44,336 nucleotides of DNA from an uncultured Desulfuromonadales bacterium (GCA_945787465.1 CALZIZ010000020.1:1-44336); one strand, 5' to 3'; counted from the first letter of the stretch, positions 24,026-33,419 are shown. Notes: generated by a model not told the origin, from the letters alone. Numbers and translations: made by a program.

Positions 24026-26599
24026 TCAAGCCTTGCTGACTTCGACAGCAACCCGGTTCTGCCCCTGGGGGATCAGTTGCTGGATGTTGAGTTCGGAGAA
24101 ATGGTAAGGCGCAAAGAGCAGCCCCTTGGCCTGTTTGTCGGAGACCCGGACCTTGCCCTGGGTGGAGCCGATGACAGATGTCAGGGTGACCGCATCACCT
24201 TCTTGAACACCGCAGCCGGCGGCATCCTCGGGGTGCATTTCAACATATCCCTCCGGAGCAACGGTAAGATTCCCGGCAGCGAAGGTCGAGGTGGTGCCGA
24301 AATGCCAGAGGACTTTGCCGCTGAGCAGTTGCAGGCCCTGAGCCGATTCTGCGGCGCCCTTGGCCGGCACATAGGTGAGGCTCTTGTCGTTGAGGACGAA
24401 AGGTTCTTTCTGGCAGGCCTTGCCGCGGCCCACGCCGGTCAGGCAGACCTCACCGTACAGACCGGTCAGCTCGGAGATTTCAGCCAGGGTCGCCTCGGCA
24501 TCGAACGGCTTGCCTTCACCGATCAGGGCATCGTAGAGCTGCGCCAGGATGTCCCAGTCTTCGCGGGCCTCGCCAGGAGGATTCAATGCCTTGTTCAGGC
24601 GGCTGACCCGGTTGTCAAGGGAGGTGACACAACCGCTCTTTTCGGCAAAGGAACTGCCGGGCAGCACAACCGAAGCAAGTTCGGTCAGCTCGGAGGAGAG
24701 GATGTCCTGAACAACCAGGCAGTCGACCTTTTCCAGGGCCGCACGCCAGCGGGCGCTTTCCGGGAAAGTCACAAGAGGATTGGTGGCGGCGAGGTAAAGG
24801 AACTTGATCTCGCCTTTTTCGATCCCCTCGAGAATCTGCAGCGCATTGCGTCCGCCTGCAGGAAGGCTGACCTTCCAGGCTTTTTCGAACTTGGCCTTGC
24901 CCTGCTGGTAGTCCGTGTGGCCGGGGAGGGCTTCGGGGCAGCAACCCATGTCAAGCAGCCCCTGCATGTTGCCCTTTTCGTCAACCGGAAAAAGGCCCCC
25001 GAGATCACCGTGCAACGCGCCGGAAACCATGGCCAGATTGGCGATGGCGCGAACCTTGGCCTCGGCGTCGGAACTCTTGGTGACATCACCGCCGAACACC
25101 AGAGCGATAGAGGAAGCGGCGCCGAGGCAAGAGGCCGCAGCCTTAAGCTGCTCGAGGGACAGGCCGGTTTCCTTGACGGCCTTTTTAAGGTCGATCTTTT
25201 TAAGGTCGGCTTTGAGCACATCGGCGTTCTCGACGAAGCGCTCAAGCCAGCCAAGGTCAGCATGCCCAGAATCAAGAATCAGGCTGGACAATGCGTTTGC
25301 CAGGGCCACTTCACTTCCGGGGCGGTAGTTGAGGAAGCTCTCGGCGTAACGCACCAGTTTGACCTTACGCATGTTGGCAACCAGCAGCTTGCCATCGCGC
25401 TTTCTGCAGGCCTGCTCGATCTGCCAGTCAATGGCAGGCGCCTCGGCTGTCACATCGGAGCCGAACACCAGTACGGCTTCGGCCTGGCCGATGCGATCGA
25501 TGCGATTACTGGCCCCCTGCAGACCGAGGGCTGCATTGAGGGTGGTGGCAGCAGAAAGGGCCCCGTAGCGAGCTTCAGAGTCGATGTTGTTGGTACCAAC
25601 GGCGGCGCGGAAGAGTTTCTGGAACAGGTAATTCTCTTCGTTGGTCAGGCGCGGGGAAGCGAGAGCGGCAATGGCCTCGGCCCCTGAAGCCTGGCGCACC
25701 GCATCGATGCGCCCGGCAACGTCGGCCAGGGCCTCGTCCCAGCTCACCGCTTTGGTTTCGCCGTCATCGCCAAGGACTGCAGGCTGGGTCAGGCGCTCGG
25801 TGGAATTGATGTATCCGTAACCGAAGAACCCGCCTATGCAAAGATTGCCATCGTTGTAGGTCTTGCCGTCTTCGGAGGTGACCCGGCAGACCTTGCTGCC
25901 CTTGACATGAATATCGATCTCACACTGGCTGGCGCAGTAGGTACAGACCGAAGCAGTCTTGCTCAACTCCCAGGGGCGGGCCTTGAATTTGAAAGGCTTG
26001 GAAATCATGGTGCCGGTCGGGCACACCGAAACGCAACTGCCGCAGAACTCGCAGAGGTCGAGGTGCTTGTCGATGAAGGCCTTGTCGCCCTTCTCGTTAA
26101 GCCACAGAGAACTGGAGCCGACAACTTCATGGCAGACCTTGATACACTTCTCGCAGAGCACGCAGCGTGAAGGAACCTGCTGGATCAAGGGCCACTCATC
26201 GATGGTGCCGGGATTGACATTCTCAGCTTCGAAGGGCTGCTTGTCGACCTCGTGCTCGTAGCAGATGTTCTGCAGGTCGCATTCGCCGCCTGCGTCACAG
26301 ACCGGGCAGTCGAGGGGATGATTGACCAGCAGCAGCTCAACGATCTGCTTGCGGATGACACTGAGGTTTTCGGACTGGGTGGTGACAACGATGCCGTCTT
26401 TGACCGGGGTGTTGCAGGCGGTCATCGTCCGGTCGACACCCTCAACTTCCACGGCACAAATCCGGCAGGCACCGGTCGGTGAGACCTTCTGCAGCCAACA
26501 CAGGGTCGGGATGGAAATGCCCAGTTGCTGCGCCGCCTCAAGAATCGTGGTCCCGGCGGGCACGCTAATCGTCTTGCCGTCAATCGTCAAGCTGACCAT
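24026..26599 (-). CDS. sfrA: NADPH oxidoreductase alpha subunit SfrA (NuoG/molybdopterin-fold)
   Basis: The 857-residue protein starts with a [2Fe-2S] domain (C34, C45, C48, C62), then the HxxxCxxCxxxxxC cluster (H94, C98, C101, C107), two [4Fe-4S] clusters (C146, C149, C152, C156 and C183, C186, C189, C193), and a molybdopterin-oxidoreductase-like fold opening with C219, C222, C226. This is NuoG architecture. Lying directly downstream of a GltD/NuoF-hybrid subunit, it matches SfrA of Geobacter sulfurreducens, part of a cytoplasmic complex first isolated as a soluble Fe(III) reductase and later linked to NADPH oxidation during acetate growth. No other nuo genes are nearby, which argues against respiratory complex I. 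It is 83 bp after sfrB and followed by a strong terminator. Confidence 0.88.
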   Translation of the reverse strand: MVSLTIDGKTISVPAGTTILEAAQQLGISIPTLCWLQKVSPTGACRICAVEVEGVDRTMTACNTPVKDGIVVTTQSENLSVIRKQIVELLLVNHPLDCPVCDAGGECDLQNICYEHEVDKQPFEAENVNPGTIDEWPLIQQVPSRCVLCEKCIKVCHEVVGSSSLWLNEKGDKAFIDKHLDLCEFCGSCVSVCPTGTMISKPFKFKARPWELSKTASVCTYCASQCEIDIHVKGSKVCRVTSEDGKTYNDGNLCIGGFFGYGYINSTERLTQPAVLGDDGETKAVSWDEALADVAGRIDAVRQASGAEAIAALASPRLTNEENYLFQKLFRAAVGTNNIDSEARYGALSAATTLNAALGLQGASNRIDRIGQAEAVLVFGSDVTAEAPAIDWQIEQACRKRDGKLLVANMRKVKLVRYAESFLNYRPGSEVALANALSSLILDSGHADLGWLERFVENADVLKADLKKIDLKKAVKETGLSLEQLKAAASCLGAASSIALVFGGDVTKSSDAEAKVRAIANLAMVSGALHGDLGGLFPVDEKGNMQGLLDMGCCPEALPGHTDYQQGKAKFEKAWKVSLPAGGRNALQILEGIEKGEIKFLYLAATNPLVTFPESARWRAALEKVDCLVVQDILSSELTELASVVLPGSSFAEKSGCVTSLDNRVSRLNKALNPPGEAREDWDILAQLYDALIGEGKPFDAEATLAEISELTGLYGEVCLTGVGRGKACQKEPFVLNDKSLTYVPAKGAAESAQGLQLLSGKVLWHFGTTSTFAAGNLTVAPEGYVEMHPEDAAGCGVQEGDAVTLTSVIGSTQGKVRVSDKQAKGLLFAPYHFSELNIQQLIPQGQNRVAVEVSKA

Positions 26600-26682
26600 A
26601 TGATTTTCACCTCAATAGCTGGCTGAAGGCTCGCACCCTTTGGCCGCGAGTCCTCAGCCCATATTAACGGAAGTTCCTCAAA

Positions 26683-28707
26683 TTACAGGGCGACCATGGC
26701 CACTCGGTAACAGCGAAGGCAACGCTCTGCCTCCTGAACCGCCTGGCTGTCCTTGAAACCGAGTTCCACCTCGCAGTAATTCCCTTTGCTGGCCCGCTCT
26801 TTGCCATGAATCTCCGCCTGGTTTGCACGGTCGGCCGAGTCGAGCCAGGCAACCTGCTCGTCCTTGTCGTAAACACCCAGGTTGGTCAGGATGTCATCCA
26901 TGATTTCCTCGTCGGTCAGATAGGCCTTGCCATCTTCCAACCAGCGCTGGATAACCTTGGCGGCGCGGTGGCCGTTGCCGACGCAGGCGACAACCGTCAG
27001 GGGACCGATTTCAGCATCACCGCTGGCGAATACGCCTTCCAGGTCGGTGATCAGGGTCCGGGTGAGGGGGTTGCCCATGTCATCTTTAAGGTCCCTGCCG
27101 GCGGGGTTTTTCAGCGGCAGGAACTTGGTGACCACGGTGTTCCACTTGGTGATGTCGATGCCCATGTCATCGGGGATGAAACTGAGGTCGGGATCCTGAC
27201 CGATGGCCGGTATAACCGTGTCGCACTCGATGACAAACTCGCTGCCCTCGACCGGCTGAGGCCGGCGACGCCCTGAAGCGTCTGGCTCGCCGAGTTCCAT
27301 GCGAACGCACTCGACTCCGGTGACCTGGTTCTTCTTGTTGACGACAATCTTGGTGGGCAGCACCAGGAACTCGAACCTGACCCCTTCCTCGTCGGCGCCA
27401 TCGACTTCCCAGGCGTCTGCAGGCATTTCCTTGCGGGTACGACGATAGAGCAGGATCGATTCCTCGGCGCCTTCACGGAGCGCCACGCGGACACAGTCGA
27501 TGGCGGTGTTACCCCCGCCGACCACGACGACCTTTTTGCCCATGCCGGTCGGCTTGCCCATATAGGCTTCGCGAAGAAAGTCGATGCCGCCGGGCAAGAA
27601 GCCCTTGTAGCCCTTGTCTTCGCCCTCTACGCCCATCGGCTTGGAACGGTGGGCTCCGGGTGCGAGGAGCACCGCATCGAACTTCTCCTTGAGTTCAGGC
27701 AGGGAGATGTCCTTACCGACCCGGGTGTTGTAAATGATTTCGACGCCGAGATCGCTGATAATATCGATGTCACGCTGAAGGATATGGCGCGGCATGCGGT
27801 AAGCGGGAATGCCGACGGCAATCATGCCGCCGCCAAAGCCTTCGGGCAGCGCCTCGTAGATAGTGACCGGAAAACCCTCGAGCGCCATGTAGTAAGCGGC
27901 GGCAAGACCGGCCGGGCCGGCTCCGACCACAGCCACGGTCTTGTTCTTGCGCGGCTTGGGCTTCATCGGCGGGGTGATCCCGTGCTTCCATTCGTAGTCG
28001 GCCGCGGTGCGTTTGAGAACCATGATGTTGACCGAATCGTCAACATTCTTGCGCCGGCAGGCGGTTTCACAGGGGTGGGGACAGACCCGGCCGCAGACGG
28101 CCGGCAGCGGCATGCTCTCGCGGATGGTGGCCAGGGATTCGTCGTAGCGCAGATCTTTGATCGCTTCGATATAAGCGGGAATATCGATGTGCGCCGGGCA
28201 TTTGTCCTGGCAGGGAGCGGTGAGCTTGACAGTATACTTGGGGTCTGCATTGGCCTTGCGTTCGCCGCGGATGTAGGCAAGATAATCGTCACGGTAGTGC
28301 TTGACTGTGTCGACGACCGGCTTGGCGGAGGTCATGCACAAGGTGCATTTGCAGTTCTGCAGCAACGTTGCCAGGCTCTCGATGGTTTCGAGGTCCCGCT
28401 CCTCACCGTGGCCGCCGAGGATTCGGGCCATGGTGTCCTGCAAAACCCGGGTCCCCTTTTTGCCGGGGGTGCACTTGGCGCAACAGTAGTCTTCCTGGAC
28501 CCTTCTGGCATACTCCGCGGCCATCGCCACGATGTCGACCTTCGGGTCGTTGACGATCACCCCGTCCCAACCCATAAACGCCCCCCAGGGGCGCTCGCCG
28601 TCGTAGGTAACCGGGAGTTTTTTGGTGACGACTTCTGCTTCGCCGCTACCGCCCTTGCGGTTATCGACTATGTCTCTTCCCCAACTGGAAAATACAACCT
28701 GACTCAA
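26683..28707 (-). CDS. sfrB: NADPH oxidoreductase beta subunit SfrB (NuoF-cluster plus GltD-like)
   Basis: The start is TTG 28707, fixed by a perfect AGGAGG five bases upstream; no ATG fits. Of 674 residues, 70-150 resemble the NuoF C-terminal cluster domain (CCAKCTPGKKGTR; C119, C121, C124). Residues 165-220 carry GltD-type Fe-S ligands (APCQDKCPAHIDIPAY; CGRVCPHPCETACRR). From 257 follow the FAD site VAVVGAGPAGLAAAYY, an NADP site VVVVGGGNTAIDCVRVA, and a final C4-type tail (AERCLRCYR). This is the glutamate-synthase-small-subunit-like NADPH module of SfrAB, passing electrons to SfrA. The first gene of a two-gene operon. Confidence 0.88.
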   Translation of the reverse strand: MSQVVFSSWGRDIVDNRKGGSGEAEVVTKKLPVTYDGERPWGAFMGWDGVIVNDPKVDIVAMAAEYARRVQEDYCCAKCTPGKKGTRVLQDTMARILGGHGEERDLETIESLATLLQNCKCTLCMTSAKPVVDTVKHYRDDYLAYIRGERKANADPKYTVKLTAPCQDKCPAHIDIPAYIEAIKDLRYDESLATIRESMPLPAVCGRVCPHPCETACRRKNVDDSVNIMVLKRTAADYEWKHGITPPMKPKPRKNKTVAVVGAGPAGLAAAYYMALEGFPVTIYEALPEGFGGGMIAVGIPAYRMPRHILQRDIDIISDLGVEIIYNTRVGKDISLPELKEKFDAVLLAPGAHRSKPMGVEGEDKGYKGFLPGGIDFLREAYMGKPTGMGKKVVVVGGGNTAIDCVRVALREGAEESILLYRRTRKEMPADAWEVDGADEEGVRFEFLVLPTKIVVNKKNQVTGVECVRMELGEPDASGRRRPQPVEGSEFVIECDTVIPAIGQDPDLSFIPDDMGIDITKWNTVVTKFLPLKNPAGRDLKDDMGNPLTRTLITDLEGVFASGDAEIGPLTVVACVGNGHRAAKVIQRWLEDGKAYLTDEEIMDDILTNLGVYDKDEQVAWLDSADRANQAEIHGKERASKGNYCEVELGFKDSQAVQEAERCLRCYRVAMVAL

Positions 28708-28761
28708 GGCAGCCTCCTATCTTACCCTCACCGAGAGGCCGGACGAGGGGCGTAAGCTCTC

Positions 28762-28821
28762 AAAAAAGTGGTGAAATACCACCCTTGGGCTGACGGTTTA
28801 TTCGCTCAATTCTGTATACAG
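28762..28821 (-). promoter_or_regulatory. sfrBA leader: CTGTATACAG palindrome and terminator-like hairpin
   Basis: CTGTATACAG (28812-28821) is a perfect 10-bp palindrome extended by a second TATGCA half; TGTATACA sites are typical of GntR-family repressors. Between it and the start, minus strand 28782-28768 forms GTGGT-ATTTC-ACCAC followed by TTTTTT, a short terminator-like hairpin inside the likely leader. Operator and attenuation roles are inferred. Confidence 0.4.
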
Positions 28822-28982
28822 TATGCAGGTAATTACCATAAAAGGAAGGCCTAAATCAAGGGGAATTTTGCTTTCTCTTCATGCAAATCCATCAATAAAA
28901 GCTTGGAATGACGAATTATTTCAAAACCGCAGCAGAGGCGGGTGCGGGCCATGCGGCCGAAGGAGAAGGTCCGGAGGAGGTG

Positions 28983-29405
28983 TCAGGGAAAGACAGGAAA
29001 AGGGGAAATGATTCGCCAGGTGCCCGGGTGATAGCGATCACCGCCCTGGTATTCCCACTGCTGGCGAAAGCGATGCTTTTTTACCGTCACCGATGGCAGT
29101 TGATAATACTCCAGGACGGTTTCGGTGACAGCGGTTGTGGCACCATCAACATACTCCATGGTGTCGAGGCGAACATCGACGATGTGAAGATCCTCCCGAG
29201 ATTTGAAGTGGCTGAGAAATTCGGGGCGATGCTTATCGGTCAGGTGCCTTGCCGCTCCCTGGTAGTCCTGCCAACGCAGGCGCTGGTGGAAATCGGTACT
29301 GGTCAGGGGCAGTTCCCGCCCCGGCAGAACAAGAGCACCGCAACCCCAGAGCAGCGCCACCAGCAGAGCGAGAGTCAGCCATTTTTTTGAACCGGTCGGT
29401 TGCAT
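28983..29405 (-). CDS. Small lipoprotein-like protein of unknown function
   Basis: Start chosen at ATG 29405 (GAGGA eight bases upstream), 140 residues. The N-terminus MQPTGSKKWLTLALLVALLW ends in WGC-G, a plausible lipobox with Cys near residue 22, so an outer- or inner-membrane lipoprotein is likely. The mature part is polar with a compact alpha/beta look (YQGAARHLTDKHRPEFLSHF; VEYYQLPSV-like strands) reminiscent of the SnoaL/NTF2-like scaffolds, but no family can be assigned firmly. It diverges from the glutaredoxin gene. Confidence 0.7.
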   Translation of the reverse strand: MQPTGSKKWLTLALLVALLWGCGALVLPGRELPLTSTDFHQRLRWQDYQGAARHLTDKHRPEFLSHFKSREDLHIVDVRLDTMEYVDGATTAVTETVLEYYQLPSVTVKKHRFRQQWEYQGGDRYHPGTWRIISPFPVFP

Positions 29406-29464
29406 GTCAACAATCCTCGGGTAGAATAAGTCCTCGCAACACATCCATGAACAAGGAGCGGGGG

Positions 29465-29734
29465 ATGAAAACGGTCGAGATCTATACCAAAAGCTATTGC
29501 CCCTACTGCACCAGGGCCAAAGAGCTGCTTCGCATCAAGGGAGTGAGCTTTACCGAATACGATGTGACCGCAGACCCGGTCAGAGAACAGGAAATGCACA
29601 CCCGCTCCGGCCGTCAAACCGTCCCTGAAATCTTTATCGAGGGCGTTTTGATCGGCGGATGCAACGAACTCTTCGAACTCGATGAACGCGGCGAGCTCGA
29701 CCAGGTTCTTGACCTCAACCGCTGCGGCGAATAA
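29465..29734 (+). CDS. grxC: Glutaredoxin 3 (GrxC-type)
   Basis: The 89-residue protein begins MKTVEIYTKSYCPYCTRAKE at ATG 29465 (AAGGAG upstream). It has the dithiol active site CPYC (C12, C15), the cis-proline TVPEIF, and the glutathione-binding GGCNELFELD. It reduces disulfides or mixed glutathione disulfides in the cytoplasm. Its last 20 bases overlap the 3' end of the convergent methyltransferase gene, an uncommon tail-to-tail overlap that leaves no room for a terminator. Confidence 0.93.
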   Translation: MKTVEIYTKSYCPYCTRAKELLRIKGVSFTEYDVTADPVREQEMHTRSGRQTVPEIFIEGVLIGGCNELFELDERGELDQVLDLNRCGE

Positions 29735-31568
29735 ACTCTACCAGCTCCAAAGCCAGCCCCACCTTGCCGAAGGGGGGCATCAGGTACCAGCCTCCCGCCT
29801 TTCCCCGACCCGCTTCCACCAGCTCCTGAGCAATCGCCATCCCCTCTCTGACGCCTGCTTCTCCGCTTTTGCCTTTCATGCGCCGACGAACCTCATCAGG
29901 CAGGGTGATGCCGGGCACTTCGTTGTGCAGAAACTCCGCGTTGCGCTCACTGACCAGGGGCAGGATCCCCACCAGCACCGGGATCTGGAACGGCTCGGTG
30001 CGTTCGAGCAATCGTTCGAGTACCCGCAGATCGTAGACCGGCTGGGTTTGCACAAAGCGGGCCCCGGCTGCGATTTTTTTGTCCAGCCGCCGCAGCTGTC
30101 CGTCGATACTCGGCAGGTTGGGGTTAAAGGCAGCCCCGAGCAAAAAGCTGGTGGCACCACCGAGATCGGCTCCGAGCAGGTTTTTGCCCGCATTCAATGA
30201 CGAAAGCAACTCGAGCAAGCCGACGGAGTTGAGATCGAAGACACTGGTGGCCCCCGACTCCCCCCCCACCGAGACCGGATCGCCGGTAACGGCCAGCACA
30301 TTGCGCAAGCCCAGCAGATGGGCCCCCATCAGCTCCGAATGAAGGCCGATCAGGTTGCGATCCCGGCAGGTGACGTGAACAATCACCTCGATCCCCGCCT
30401 GGTCCTGGATCGTTTTGGCCAGGGCCAGGTTGCCCATGCGGATCCGTGCCAGGGGATTTTCCGCCAGGCTGATGGCATCGACCCCGGCCGCCGCCAGATC
30501 CCGCGCCCCCTGCAGGACCTTGGAACAATCGAGCCCCCGCGGCGGGTCAAGTTCCACGGTGACCATAGGACGCTGCCCCCAGGCATCGAGAAAACCACCA
30601 ACCACCGGCGCGGGCGCAACCGCTTCGGCAACTTCGGCAGCAGAGACAGGCGAAGCCAAAACGGGCGGGGCCGGCCGGACCCCCTCGAGGGCCTTGCTCA
30701 GAGCCACGATGTGCTCGGGGGTGGTTCCACAGCAACCGCCGATCAGCACCGCTCCGGCCTGGGCCATCTCCCGCCCCATGGAGGCGAAATATTCCGGGGT
30801 GGCCAGGTAAATATATCGGCCATCGACGAACTGCGGAAACCCCGAATTGGCAAAGGCCGACAGCGGCAACGCCGATACGGCGGCCATGCGCTTGAGCACC
30901 TGCAGCAGCTCCCTGGGGCCCGAGCCACAGTTGGCCCCCAGGACCGTCGCCCCCGCAAGGGCCAGGCGCCGGGCAGCCTCTTCGGCACTCACCCCGTCAC
31001 GGGTGCGGCCTTCCTGGATAAAAGCCATCTGCGCCACCGCCGGAAGCCCCAGTTCGGCGGCGATCCCCAGTGCCAATTCCAGGTCCTCGAGCTGGGCGAA
31101 GGTTTCGAGCATGAACAAATCGACCCCGCCCTCGGCCAGCGCCTCCATCTGCTCCCGCAGCACCGCGGCCCTTTGCGAAACCGGGAGCTCTACGGTTTCG
31201 CCCCGCGGACGGATCAGCGGGCCCACCGAGCCGGCCACGAACCTCTGCTCGCCCGCAGCCTGGCGCGCCAGCCTCGCCCCGGCCAGGTTGATGGCCCGCA
31301 CCTTGTGTTCCAGCCCCACCGCCTGCAGCCGCAGGGCGTTGCCGCCGAAGGTATTGGTTTCGAGCAACTGGGAACCGGCCCTGGCGTAATCCTCATGGAC
31401 CTGCTGCACCATTTGGGGCTGCACCAGGTTAAGGTGTTCGAAATTCGCCTCCAGAGAAACCCCGCGGCTGTAGAGCAGGGTTCCCATGGCGCCATCACCG
31501 ATCAGCACTTCAGAATCGAGCCGCTCAAGCAGCCGCGCCACCCGGGAATTTAACTCTCGCTTACTCAT
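29715..31568 (-). CDS. Bifunctional homocysteine S-methyltransferase / methylenetetrahydrofolate reductase
   Basis: The 617-residue fusion has an N-terminal homocysteine methyltransferase barrel (residues 18-295: LIGDGAMGTLLYSRG, ETNTFGGNALRL) with zinc ligands C214 (GANCGSGP), C279 and C280 (GGCCGTTP). After an Ala/Pro-rich linker, residues 332-617 form a MetF-type flavin barrel (TVELDPPRGLD, VTCRDRNLIGLHSELM, VLAVTGDP, RFVQTQPVYD). The same fusion is known as YitJ in Bacillus. It links reduction of methylene-THF to methionine synthesis or methyl-group salvage. The start at 31568 is the first in-frame ATG agreeing with the family. It stands alone on the minus strand. Confidence 0.93.
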   Translation of the reverse strand: MSKRELNSRVARLLERLDSEVLIGDGAMGTLLYSRGVSLEANFEHLNLVQPQMVQQVHEDYARAGSQLLETNTFGGNALRLQAVGLEHKVRAINLAGARLARQAAGEQRFVAGSVGPLIRPRGETVELPVSQRAAVLREQMEALAEGGVDLFMLETFAQLEDLELALGIAAELGLPAVAQMAFIQEGRTRDGVSAEEAARRLALAGATVLGANCGSGPRELLQVLKRMAAVSALPLSAFANSGFPQFVDGRYIYLATPEYFASMGREMAQAGAVLIGGCCGTTPEHIVALSKALEGVRPAPPVLASPVSAAEVAEAVAPAPVVGGFLDAWGQRPMVTVELDPPRGLDCSKVLQGARDLAAAGVDAISLAENPLARIRMGNLALAKTIQDQAGIEVIVHVTCRDRNLIGLHSELMGAHLLGLRNVLAVTGDPVSVGGESGATSVFDLNSVGLLELLSSLNAGKNLLGADLGGATSFLLGAAFNPNLPSIDGQLRRLDKKIAAGARFVQTQPVYDLRVLERLLERTEPFQIPVLVGILPLVSERNAEFLHNEVPGITLPDEVRRRMKGKSGEAGVREGMAIAQELVEAGRGKAGGWYLMPPFGKVGLALELVEFIRRSG

Positions 31569-31937
31569 AAAAGTCCATCATTACCCTAAAAAACGTTTTT
31601 ATAACCCAAACCAAGATCACCAGATATAGCCACCAAGGCACCAAGGCACCAAGGAGCCCTGGGAATTCAGAAGGCAGAAGACAGAATGAAAAGGAAAATA
31701 CAACGGGAGCCCGGGGAAATTATATTCTGCCTCCTGTATTCTCAATTCTGTATTCTTTCAACATACAAGGCACCAAGGCACCAAAAAAATCTTCGAGATT
31801 CAGAGCCCGGGGCTACGATTCATCGGCAAAACATCTCAAAGTGACAAGAAATCAGGAGCTTTTCAGGCCTCTTGGTGTCTTGGTGCCTTGGTGGCCATCC
31901 CAGCCTTTGCCTTGCTTGTAATTTACCAAAACAACGC
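31569..31937. repeat. Gene-free spacer filled with short tandem and inverted repeats
   Basis: ACCAAGGC units repeat at 31630-31654 and 31768-31784, and their inverse (CTTGGTGTCTTGGTGCC...) lies at 31871-31894. Between them, AGAAGGCAGAAGACAGAAT (near 31669) and its inverse ATTCTGCCTCCTGTATTC (near 31724) plus ATTCTGTATTC units form a second nested pair. No coding frame. The same CACCAAG family recurs at 42493-42621. Confidence 0.7.
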
Positions 31938-33173
31938 TCAGTCCAACTCACGCAAAATAGCGGTATAAAAGAGGTGACCATCGGATTCGGCCACTGAGAG
32001 GGCCAGGTCGAGCCCGAGCCGGGTGCCGTCACGGCGGCGGCCGATGATTTCTCGGGGCCGCTCCATCAGCTGCCCGGCCTCACGGGCCAGGTAGTCAGAG
32101 ACACCAACGCCGTGAAGCGAGGCACACTCTTGGTGGACCAGGTGGTCGACGGTCAGGCCCAGGGCCTCGCGCTTGCTGTAACCAAAGATCTTTTCGGCCT
32201 GGCGATTGAACAGGATGATCTGGCCATTGCTCAAAAAGGAGATAATGCCGTCCCGGGCGGTCTCGGTCAAGACCCTGAAGCGTTTCTCCGATTCTTCGAG
32301 ATGCTGGGTCTTTTCGCCCAGGTGATCAATCATTTCGTTAAACCCATCAATCAGGGTGCCGATTTCATCCCTGCCCCGCCGCGGGATCTTCTCTTCAAAC
32401 CGGCCGGTGTAGATGATCTCCTGTATCCCTTTACCCAGCCTCGCCAGGGGTCGAATAATCGCCGCCCTGGTCAGAACCCCCAGGCAGGTGATCAGGGCCA
32501 GGAAAATCCCCCCGATCACGATCAGGTCGTTGCGCACATTGGCATAGATCTGATCATGGAGCCGCTGCATGGGGATGCGCACCGAGGCGGCGCCGATAAT
32601 CTCCCCGATCTCATAGCCATAGGCCTGGTCCTTGTCCAGGGGGAAGATTTCTTTCAGAAATGCCGGCGCATCGGCAGGGTCCCCGTGGCATTGCAGGCAG
32701 CTCTGGTCAGCGATGAAAGGCTTGAGATAGCGGAAGACCGGCTCGCCGGCGACCGAGGTGATGGCGAACTCCTCACCGATCTGCGGAGAGTTGCGAAACC
32801 TCTCCAGAACCTCCAACTCGAAATCATCAGGCGCGTTCTCGGGATTGCGGTAGCGCTCGGAGACCTGGCGGATCTCATAACCAAGGTCCTTGGCCACCAG
32901 CAGTCCGATGCGATTTGAGGCCACCACCGGGATCATCCCGTAGCGCTCTTTGGACAGCTCAACACCCCCGCGTTGAAGCTCGTCTGAAATGTACTCGCGG
33001 GCCCGGATGGCTTCAAAGGCAACGATTCGCGCCTTCTCCACCGCCTCTTCCATAATAAAGGCGCGCTGCTGGCGATAGCGCACGTAAGAGGTCAGGGCGA
33101 AAAAGGCAAGCAGGATCACCATGATGACCAGGGTGATTTTGCTCAGCAAGCCCAGATTGCGAAACAAGGCCAT
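31938..33173 (-). CDS. Membrane sensor with DUF3365 heme-c domain, HAMP and PAS, no output domain
   Basis: The 411-residue protein has a membrane segment (10-29), a periplasmic DUF3365/Tll0287-like domain with a single c-type heme site C159-x2-C162-H163 (SCLQCHGDP), a second membrane segment (216-236), HAMP (238-292) and one PAS domain (298-411, FRVLTETARDGIISFLSNGQ) ending at GHLFYTAILRELD. No histidine kinase, GGDEF, EAL or chemotaxis domain follows; the stop lies just before a repeat-filled spacer. Either it is a stand-alone relay that acts through a partner, or a truncated kinase. Heme sensors of this type are common in Geobacter and read redox state or small ligands. Confidence 0.87.
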   Translation of the reverse strand: MALFRNLGLLSKITLVIMVILLAFFALTSYVRYRQQRAFIMEEAVEKARIVAFEAIRAREYISDELQRGGVELSKERYGMIPVVASNRIGLLVAKDLGYEIRQVSERYRNPENAPDDFELEVLERFRNSPQIGEEFAITSVAGEPVFRYLKPFIADQSCLQCHGDPADAPAFLKEIFPLDKDQAYGYEIGEIIGAASVRIPMQRLHDQIYANVRNDLIVIGGIFLALITCLGVLTRAAIIRPLARLGKGIQEIIYTGRFEEKIPRRGRDEIGTLIDGFNEMIDHLGEKTQHLEESEKRFRVLTETARDGIISFLSNGQIILFNRQAEKIFGYSKREALGLTVDHLVHQECASLHGVGVSDYLAREAGQLMERPREIIGRRRDGTRLGLDLALSVAESDGHLFYTAILRELD

Positions 33174-33206
33174 GACAGCAGGGTCCTTTCCTTTAGGAGT
33201 CGGTCT

Positions 33207-33368
33207 AACCTGGATCCGTGAGTTGGGGGCGGGAAAAGGCTTAAGTGCCTGGCCTGAATTAATATTTCAAAAACCTGGGGTGCAGGCAAAAATTCGTCGA
33301 TGACTTTTTGAACCCAGGCTGTTCAATGACTTGCACAATTGCCCGGCCAGTACTCTCAGACTCAGGCT
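33207..33368 (+). repeat. MITE-like repeat, copy A (partner at 37321-37486)
   Basis: It begins AACCTGGATCCGTG and runs through GGCGGGAAAAG, TGGCCTGAAT, TTCGTCG, TTTTTGAAC and CAATGACTTGC. The same order of blocks appears in reverse complement at 37321-37486. The right terminal repeat here is partly eroded. Confidence 0.8.
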
Positions 33369-33419
33369 CAATGCAGGAAATGGCTATTAATTCTAACCGC
33401 TTGCGGGCAACATTCAAGC

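Noticed and set aside
24077-25687. 536-codon plus-strand frame opposite sfrA
   Set aside because: High-GC shadow frame; sfrA on the minus strand has all iron-sulfur motifs.
24026-28707. sfrBA as part of respiratory complex I or as glutamate synthase
   Set aside because: No other nuo genes and no glutamate synthase large subunit adjoin; the NuoF/GltD hybrid plus NuoG-like pair fits SfrAB.
30318-31553. 411-codon plus-strand frame opposite the homocysteine methyltransferase/MTHFR
   Set aside because: Shadow of a clearly coding minus-strand gene; composition is Arg/Gly/Gln-rich without motifs.
31630-31894. Repeat arrays as a CRISPR
   Set aside because: Units are 7-8 bases with no spacers of constant length, and no cas genes are present.
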